Source of the DNA: Tausonia pullulans | Lineage: Eukaryota > Basidiomycota > Tremellomycetes > Cystofilobasidiales > Mrakiaceae | Assembly: GCA_951802195.1 (NCBI GenBank) | Contig: OX637625.1 | Span: forward strand, 1,240,001 to 1,304,000 | Direction: 5' to 3' | DNA: 64,000 bases | Shown: piece by piece, positions 58,068 to 64,000 of the stretch | How the letters are laid out: every line of letters starts with the position of its first letter | Numbering within the stretch: the stretch's first letter is position 1 | Made by a program: the position numbers and the translations under genes | The notes under the pieces: generated by a model | The model's input: only the letters and a program-made list of their open reading frames with translations | The model's database searches: none | What the model was told of the DNA's origin: nothing

Positions 58068-60054
58068 TCAGCTTCGAGGTTCTGTAGCTGATACCAAGCC
58101 CGGACTCACGACGTAAGGGATGATCTTCCAAGGAACGAGCTTGCAGTACGTGTCCCAGTCCTTGCCGTACTTAAGCCGGCAGGCCTCATCGTCTCGCATC
58201 TGTCGGTGGACGAGGAGGATGGCGAAGTAGACGACGTAGAAATAGGGGATCGGGGTCGAGAAGCCCGTCGGGAGGGACCAAGCCCAGCTGAGGGAGAGAG
58301 AGCGAAAGACATGCAAGTGGTCAGTCACAGCCGACGATAAGAGGGAAGGGAGATAGCTAATCACGCCATAAGCCAGTCACCAAGGTAATTCGGGTGGCGA
58401 GAGCGTCCCCACCAGCCCGAGGTGAGGAGTTTGGTGCCGCGCTCAGTCTGCATCGAGGTCAGGTCTGCCGGCGAGAGCTTCTAGTCAGCCTCGATCCTAC
58501 AAGGCTCACACTCAGTCAATCCAGACGCACTCTTCGGGTTCTTGCCGAGCCGGAACTCGTTCTTCTCCTCGTTGGCGACGCGGAAAATATAGTACCCAAT
58601 GACCTGAACGCCGAGGACCGCCGCCGTCGCGAGCTGAGAGAGTTCGGTAGGGTGGAAGGCGAGGTAGCGTGCCTGGAGCGAGTAGGTGAAGGGGACCCAG
58701 GCGAGGTCGCCGATCGAAAGCATGAAGCCAAAGCCGTCGGTGGTGATGTCCATCTGGGTGAAGATGGTGGACTAGGGAGGAAGGCTAGAGTCAATCGGGC
58801 GATTGATGCGAGCAGAAGAATGAAAGAACTCAGATTTATGGACTCACCTCGTTGTAGAGTGCATCCACGACGTAGAACGAGTGGAAGGCGACGACGAGGG
58901 CCATGGACGTAGTGATACGGCCACCGAGGCGGCAGTACTGCTCGCAGGCGGCCGAGATGTCAATGAGCATCCAGAGGATGAGCCCCGGGCGGAGCTCGTT
59001 GAAAGTTTTGATATCGAAAGAGCCGATCGAAGGGTTGAGCTCGCGGCCCATCCAGAACTGGGCGTGGGTAGATGAGTGTTCCGAGACGTCAATCAGTCGA
59101 CCGGGCTTGCGCACACATTCACTTATCCTTTGCACGCACGTCGTAGAAGAAACTTCCCGAGTTTCCAGCGATCGCAAGGAGCTTCTTCTCCTGGTCACCG
59201 GTGTAGCTGACAACTTGGACATAGAGGGCTTGGGCGATGGCCATGAGGAGGGAGGCGGTGATAAGGCCGAGGAAGTGGTCATATAGGAACGTGAAGGACT
59301 CGGCGCCAGAATGGACGATGCGTCCGACGACGAGGCCGAGCGTGAGAAGGAGCGTAGAGAAGCCTGAGAAAGAAATGGACAAGGAATCGATCGATAATCG
59401 ATGAAGCCAATAGTATACATTTAGCGGATAACGTCTAACGCTCGAGTCCACTATTCGTTCCGCATCTCACCGTCCTCTCAATACGCACCGTTGATTTTGT
59501 ACAATTTCCTCTCGCCGTTGCGCATCAGAGTTCCCTCAACCCAATCGCCAGGGAGGACCTTCCAGGCAGCGACCGTGAAGGCATACCAACCGAGGTACGC
59601 CCAGAACGCCTGAGCGTCAAAGAGGCTCGAGGCCCACTGACCGGCAAGGATGCGCGGTAACCACGTCGAGGGCGGCGGCGGGCAGCCTGAGACTTCGTCA
59701 CAGCCGAAGTAGAGGCCGTAGATAGTGAGGGGGGTCAGGAAGGTAAGGATCGTGGTCATGGTGTGGCCGCCAAACTGGGGACGAAGGAGTGGGAGAACAT
59801 CGATGGTCAACACCCGCCATCAGACCGGGCCGAGAAAAGAGAGCCATCCGATCGTTCCATAGCACTTGGGCCCTACTCGCACGCCCCCTGCCGAGGGCGT
59901 GGTGAGGTGGCTAGGCGGACCAGTCGTCGCGATAAAAGTCGGACCATCGAAGGAGACAGACGCGACCCTGCTTCCCTAACGCACGACTTACCTCGAGCGC
60001 GTGAGCCGGAGTGACAGGATTGAGGGCGGAGCCCTTAGTGGCGACGGTGGACAT
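58068..60054 (-). CDS. ERG24: Delta(14)-sterol reductase
   Basis: Reduces the C14-C15 double bond of ergosterol intermediates with NADPH, in the ER membrane. Start [13 protein letters not shown], then [21 protein letters not shown] and many hydrophobic segments. Key motifs: [140 protein letters not shown]. The RELNP and SRHPNYLGD motifs are those of the ERG24/lamin-B-receptor family rather than ERG4. Exons are separated by short introns, including one with a GTGCGT donor after FFYD. The 3' end is uncertain: the frame runs on to a TGA at 58068, but a GTGAGT after PYV could start a last intron. Confidence 0.92.
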
Positions 60055-60379
60055 AATCGGTTCCGGATAGTCTCAAGGGTCGTCGTTCGAGTGGAAAGAC
60101 GGAGGAATCGGACGGGACGAGAAGGATGCGAACGCGGACGACGCGTGAGGCGTGCGAGGGGCAGCGGTGGAAGTCGAACGATCCGGGCCGCCTGTGACTG
60201 CAATCTCGATCCACCCCACATCTCGCCTTAACGACAGATGACGAAAAGCGGACAGCTGATAAGTCCGTTCTCTTGGTACGCGGTTCCTTCCGCTTGCGAA
60301 GTGGACAGCATATTGATACAAAATCGAACGACCGCCGAAGTGCTGCGCGCGCCGCCACGCCATCGGCAACAAGTCCCTT

Positions 60380-61162
60380 CTAGTAGCCTAAGATACACGG
60401 CAAATCCGAGGTGGTTTTGGTCAGAGATATGACGATAAGACACTGAAAAGCGGTGGAGGGACGCACAGCAATCGCAGTCGAAGGGACACAGCTCGGTTCC
60501 TGAATGCGCTCAAGGTGTCAGGAACGCAGACATATGCGCGCAACCGCAGAGAATCTTACCTCCAGCCTCCGGATCAATGTCCAGGTGAGCCTCCTTGAAG
60601 ATTGTGAGGCCGTCCTCAGTCTTCCGTCCCGTCGAGACTGGTTGCGAGAGGCGTTGTCAGCAACCGGGGCGTAGCGCGTTAGCGAAACGCGTCCTCCCGC
60701 GGCGAGTTGCTCACCTCCGGTCCCTCTCGAGTCCCTGAAGGCAGCAATATCATCCGGAATGCCTCGACCGTTCTTGCCGAGGCCAGGAGGAGGGTCGACC
60801 TTCTTGCCAACACCGATGCTCGGGTCGATGACCATCTGGACAGTCGAGACAGCTGCCGGCGTCTCGGTCGTCTCCGGCGTTGTCGTCGAGGCTCCACTAG
60901 CGGCAGCGGCGGCCTTGTCCTTCTTCGCCTTCTTCTTTTTGGACTTGGCCGATGGCTCGGGGATGGGCTCAGGTGCAGGGGGCGCGCGAGAGGGACCTGA
61001 GGCGAAGATTGAGTCAATGTCGGACAGGTCGACGGCTGCCTTGGCCTTGGTTGCTGCTGGGGGCGGAGGAGCGGCCGCCTTGTTGGACGTCGTCTTGGTC
61101 TTAGATGCGGCCAGAGCTGACGGAGCCTTCTTGCTGGCCTTGATGGAGACGTCTTTGGGCAT
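60380..61162 (-). CDS. DUF1764 family protein
   Basis: Small eukaryotic protein of unknown function. The Lys/Ala/Ser-rich start [17 protein letters not shown] is followed by [12 protein letters not shown], a second basic run [13 protein letters not shown], and the conserved end: [34 protein letters not shown] and [11 protein letters not shown]. Those Cys and the F-x-D-S-R-G block are family hallmarks. The last exon appears to be only 8 nt (60380-60387): a GTGCGT donor inside the CDCC codons, a CTGAC branch site and a TCTTAG acceptor give CPFDCDCCY and a TAG stop, which fits the usual family ending. Without that splice the frame would run to 60228. It is divergent from the pseudouridine synthase, with only 135 bp between starts. 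Confidence 0.83.
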
Positions 61163-61297
61163 GGTAGAAGGTGGTGGTCGGAGAACGGAACAGCAAGGCA
61201 TTCGCTTGCTGTTCGCTGCCTGTCTCCCAAATTTCGATGCCCAGGCGGAAAGCCAGAACGCGACTCTCCACGTCTACTTCTCTCCCTTCAAACGCCC

Positions 61298-63616
61298 ATG
61301 CTCAGGAGAGGGATGACCACATCCATCAACACCGTCGAACCGGCCTTTGCCCGGCCCAAGTCTCCGACAACCATCTCTCGGACGCCGTCTAAGAAGCCCG
61401 TTTACCCGCAGGGCAAGAACCCCGGGCTCCGCTACGTTGAGCCGTACTACCACCCGTATCGGACATTCGCCAAGCAGCGCTGGTTCGGCCGTGAGCTCCT
61501 AGAAGTCGTTAGCACAGAGTTTAGGGATAGGTGAGCCGTCTGCTCCGTTTTCTCCTTCGTGGGCTGCGGTCCCTGATGCATTGCTCTCCTCCTTCTCAAG
61601 GTCGGTCGAGTACTACGTCAGTCGTCGCGTTGAACTGGTCGGACTTGCGGTCGCTCTTGCATTGACACTGCTTTGGGGGGAACATAGCGACATGCACTTG
61701 AGGCTGGGGTGACCACGCTCAACGGCAAGGTCGCCAAACCGACTGACATCATCAAGAACGGCGACGCGCTTCAGTGAGTGGTGGCGAGTCGCGTCCACGC
61801 CCAACTGGCCGATTTGCGCTGACACTAACCACCCTCATTGTCATACCTATCCCAGAAACACTGTTCACAGGCATGAGCCGCCTGTTTCAGCTCACCCAAT
61901 CCAGATCATCCATGAGGACCCGGAAGGCAAGTTTATTGTCATTGACAAGCCTGGGTCGTACCCCGTTCACCCTACGGGCCGGTATACCAAGAACACGTGT
62001 ACCGAGGTGCTCGAGAGCCCTGAGTTCGGGTACAAGAAAATTTACAGTGTGTCTTTCGACGATCATCTAGGGAAGCAGAGATGCTGACTGCTTGTTCCAC
62101 TTCAATGCACGCCAGCCGTGAACCGGCTCGACCGTCTTACTTCCGGCCTCATGTTCATGGCGCTCGACCCCAAGACGGCTACCAACATCATGAAGGACTT
62201 CACTACGGGTCAAGTCCGTAAAGAATACGTCGCCCGTGTCCGCGGAGAGTTCCCAGAGTGCGTCGAAGTATGGCACGCTTTGTCATTGATCGGACCTATC
62301 TTACTCCTTTCTTGCTTGCAGGGGCATCACCACCGTCGAGGAGCCGTTGCTAACGGTCGACAAGCAGAGTGGTCTCGTCATTGTTCACCCCGACGGCAAG
62401 GAGGCCAAGACCATCTTTGAGCGCATCTTCTATGACGCCGAGAGAGACGAGAGTGTCGTCTCGGCCAAGCCCTTGACGGGTCGCAGTGCGTCTGTCTCCT
62501 TTCCTTGACTCTAAATGAAGAGCGAGGCCTCAATTCATCCCTCTCATCCTTTATTAGCCCATCAGATTCGGGTCCACCTCCAGTACCTCGGCCATCCGAT
62601 CCCCAACGATCCGATCTACGCGCTTCAGTCAGTCTGGTCCGTCAATCCGAACCTCGCCAAGGGCGGCATCGACACCACCCCTGCAGTCGAGCCCGAGTAC
62701 AAAACCGATTACGGACCCCAGGCGGACGTGGCTGCCGCTAAAGAAGTTGAGGAGATCAAAAAGCTCGCTGGGGACCGATCGACGGTCGAAGGGGAGAGGA
62801 AGCTTATGCCGCGAGAGACGGGCCAGGACATTGGGTCCTCGAGCCCGGTGTTGCTTAGCGAGGAGGCTAGGGAGATTATTCGCCGGCTGAGGAGGATGAA
62901 GGATGAGTCAGAGGACTGGGCGAGGTGCGTGTTGCTTCAGCTCCGTCTAGCTCTCCCATTCTGACGCTTCTTGCTCCTCTGCTTCCTCATATCAAAGGTG
63001 GAAGGATGTTGTTCTTTACACGCAAGAGGCCTCCAAGTCGCCCGCAATTGCCGCTTCGCTCGCCGCCTCCTTCTCGCCAGAGGAAACTCAGAAGAACCGC
63101 CTCTCAGAGCGCACGGAGTTCGGGAGCGATCCGACGCTCGCCGCCGCAGCGACGACCTCGACGTCACCCTCGTCGTCGCTAGCCGAGAAGGCTGCGACGA
63201 CCACCGCTGCCACTGAGACTGAGCCGAGACCAGAAACAGCAGCTTCGGCCTCCGCCTCTCCCCTTGACCCCCCTGCTGCCCCCGCCGGCCCCGGCACCAC
63301 CGGCTTCATCGTTCCTAAGGGCTTCTGCCCCGTGTGCTACATCCCTCTTTCCCCTGACCCGGATCCGGACCGTTTGTTCATCTACCTCCACGCCCGGCGT
63401 TACAAGACTTCATACGGTGATTTTGAGACCGGTATGCCTGTCTGGGCAAGGGAGGGCTGGGATGGGGATGATACGTGGGAGGGACGGGCGAAGGGCCAGG
63501 GGAAGGGTGGGGCGGTAGAGAAAGCGGGGAGCGAAAAGGGGGAGGAGGAGAGACAGCAACAACCAGCTGCTGAGGTGGAATTCGAGGAGGAGAGGAGGGT
63601 AGATGATTTGATTTAG
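61298..63616 (+). CDS. RluA-family RNA pseudouridine synthase (Rib2/Pus8-Pus9-like)
   Basis: Converts uridine to pseudouridine in tRNA. Motifs: [26 protein letters not shown], then [12 protein letters not shown] (S4-like), [37 protein letters not shown], and the catalytic block [17 protein letters not shown], in which the Asp is the nucleophile. Then [43 protein letters not shown], and a C-terminal extension that includes [28 protein letters not shown]. Exons are split by short introns near 61530-61600, 61775-61855, 62050-62110, 62260-62320, 62485-62555 and 62920-63000. In yeast, Rib2 also has a deaminase domain; none is seen here. The ATG at 61313 is an alternative start. The Cys-Pro-x-Cys tail may bind metal, but is not known to. 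Confidence 0.92.
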
Positions 63617-63748
63617 ATGGCGAGTAGACTCAGCAGCCTAACGTCTCGGAGCAAAGCTAGGATCCAGCGCAAGCACCGACTATAGATCTGCGACCTGACA
63701 AGTAGCTGACGACTCTCTTGAAGTATGAAATGATCTCAATCCCATCCA

Positions 63749-64000
63749 TCAGACCGAGCCCTCGTTCTGAAGCTGGGCCTCTACCCTCTCTAGGGCAAAC
63801 TCAACGGTCAAGAAAGCGCCTTGGCTTTCCGCCTCCTCCTCATCCTCGTCGTTATCCACCTTTTCCTGGCCCTGGTTGGACTCCTGTGCCTTGCGAGCAT
63901 TCAAACGCCGCCGGAGAGGGGTGAGCCATCGATTCTGGGTAGACTCCAGGTGCTTTGGGGATCGGATGCCGCTCTGTCGGGTCAAGACGAAAGAAGAGGG
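63749..64000 (-). CDS. 3' end of an unidentified gene, truncated by the right edge
   Basis: A minus-strand frame ending at TCA 63749-63751 reads SPKHLESTQNRWLTPLRRRLNARKAQESNQ, then an acidic Glu/Asp stretch and FLTVEFALERVEAQLQNEGSV. It looks like a genuine C-terminal exon because composition and codon use fit the neighbours, and a pyrimidine/AG acceptor is plausible near 63975. I do not recognise the family. The start lies beyond the window. Confidence 0.5.
   Translation of the reverse strand, partial: PSSFVLTRQSGIRSPKHLESTQNRWLTPLRRRLNARKAQESNQGQEKVDNDEDEEEAESQGAFLTVEFALERVEAQLQNEGSV

Overview
The window is nuclear DNA of a fungus, most likely a basidiomycetous yeast; a Microbotryomycetes/Sporidiobolales-type lineage is my best guess, not a proof. 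The flanks are GC-rich and densely packed, and nearly every gene is cut by many short introns (about 50-150 nt). Donors are GTGAGT, GTGCGT, GTCCGT or occasionally GTTCGC/GTTCGT, and exons can be as small as 8-23 nt. Gene content is fungal: ILV6, ERG24, APL5, a Rlm1-type MADS factor, Ysc84/SYLF, MAK21 and ATP4. Most exon joins were worked out by hand from splice sites and reading phase. Where total exon length was checked (for example ATP4, ILV6, MAK21, the WW/FF gene and the dioxygenase) it is a multiple of three.

Left housekeeping block (1-28.8 kb), in order: a mitochondrial carrier (minus, runs off the left edge), nuclear poly(A)-binding protein Pab2/PABPN1 (minus), a WW/FF splicing factor, ATP synthase subunit b, Noc1/Mak21, a DUF2828 protein with a von Willebrand-like metal site, a coiled-coil nuclear protein, a small stress-type protein (minus), AP-3 delta adaptin (minus), acetolactate synthase regulatory subunit, and a single-pass membrane protein with a Gln/Pro-rich tail.

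Middle accessory block (28.8-48 kb): two tRNA clusters (29.6-31.0 kb and 43.4-47.6 kb) enclose a looser, more AT-rich stretch. It holds a 2-oxoglutarate/Fe(II) dioxygenase, an allantoate-permease-type MFS transporter divergent from an HpcH/HpaI aldolase, a secreted L-asparaginase, a decayed Mps1-like kinase fragment and a Ty3/Gypsy fossil. GATA motifs in the promoters suggest nitrogen-scavenging genes. Three copies of one retroelement 3' end sit just upstream of tRNA genes in the same relative orientation; one copy still carries a 437-codon LINE ORF1-like gene.

Right housekeeping block (48-64 kb): a Rlm1/MEF2-type MADS factor, a Ysc84-like SYLF protein, a nucleoporin with four RanBP2 zinc fingers, delta(14)-sterol reductase ERG24, a DUF1764 protein (all minus), an RluA-family pseudouridine synthase of the Rib2/Pus8-9 type (plus), and the 3' end of an unidentified gene (minus).
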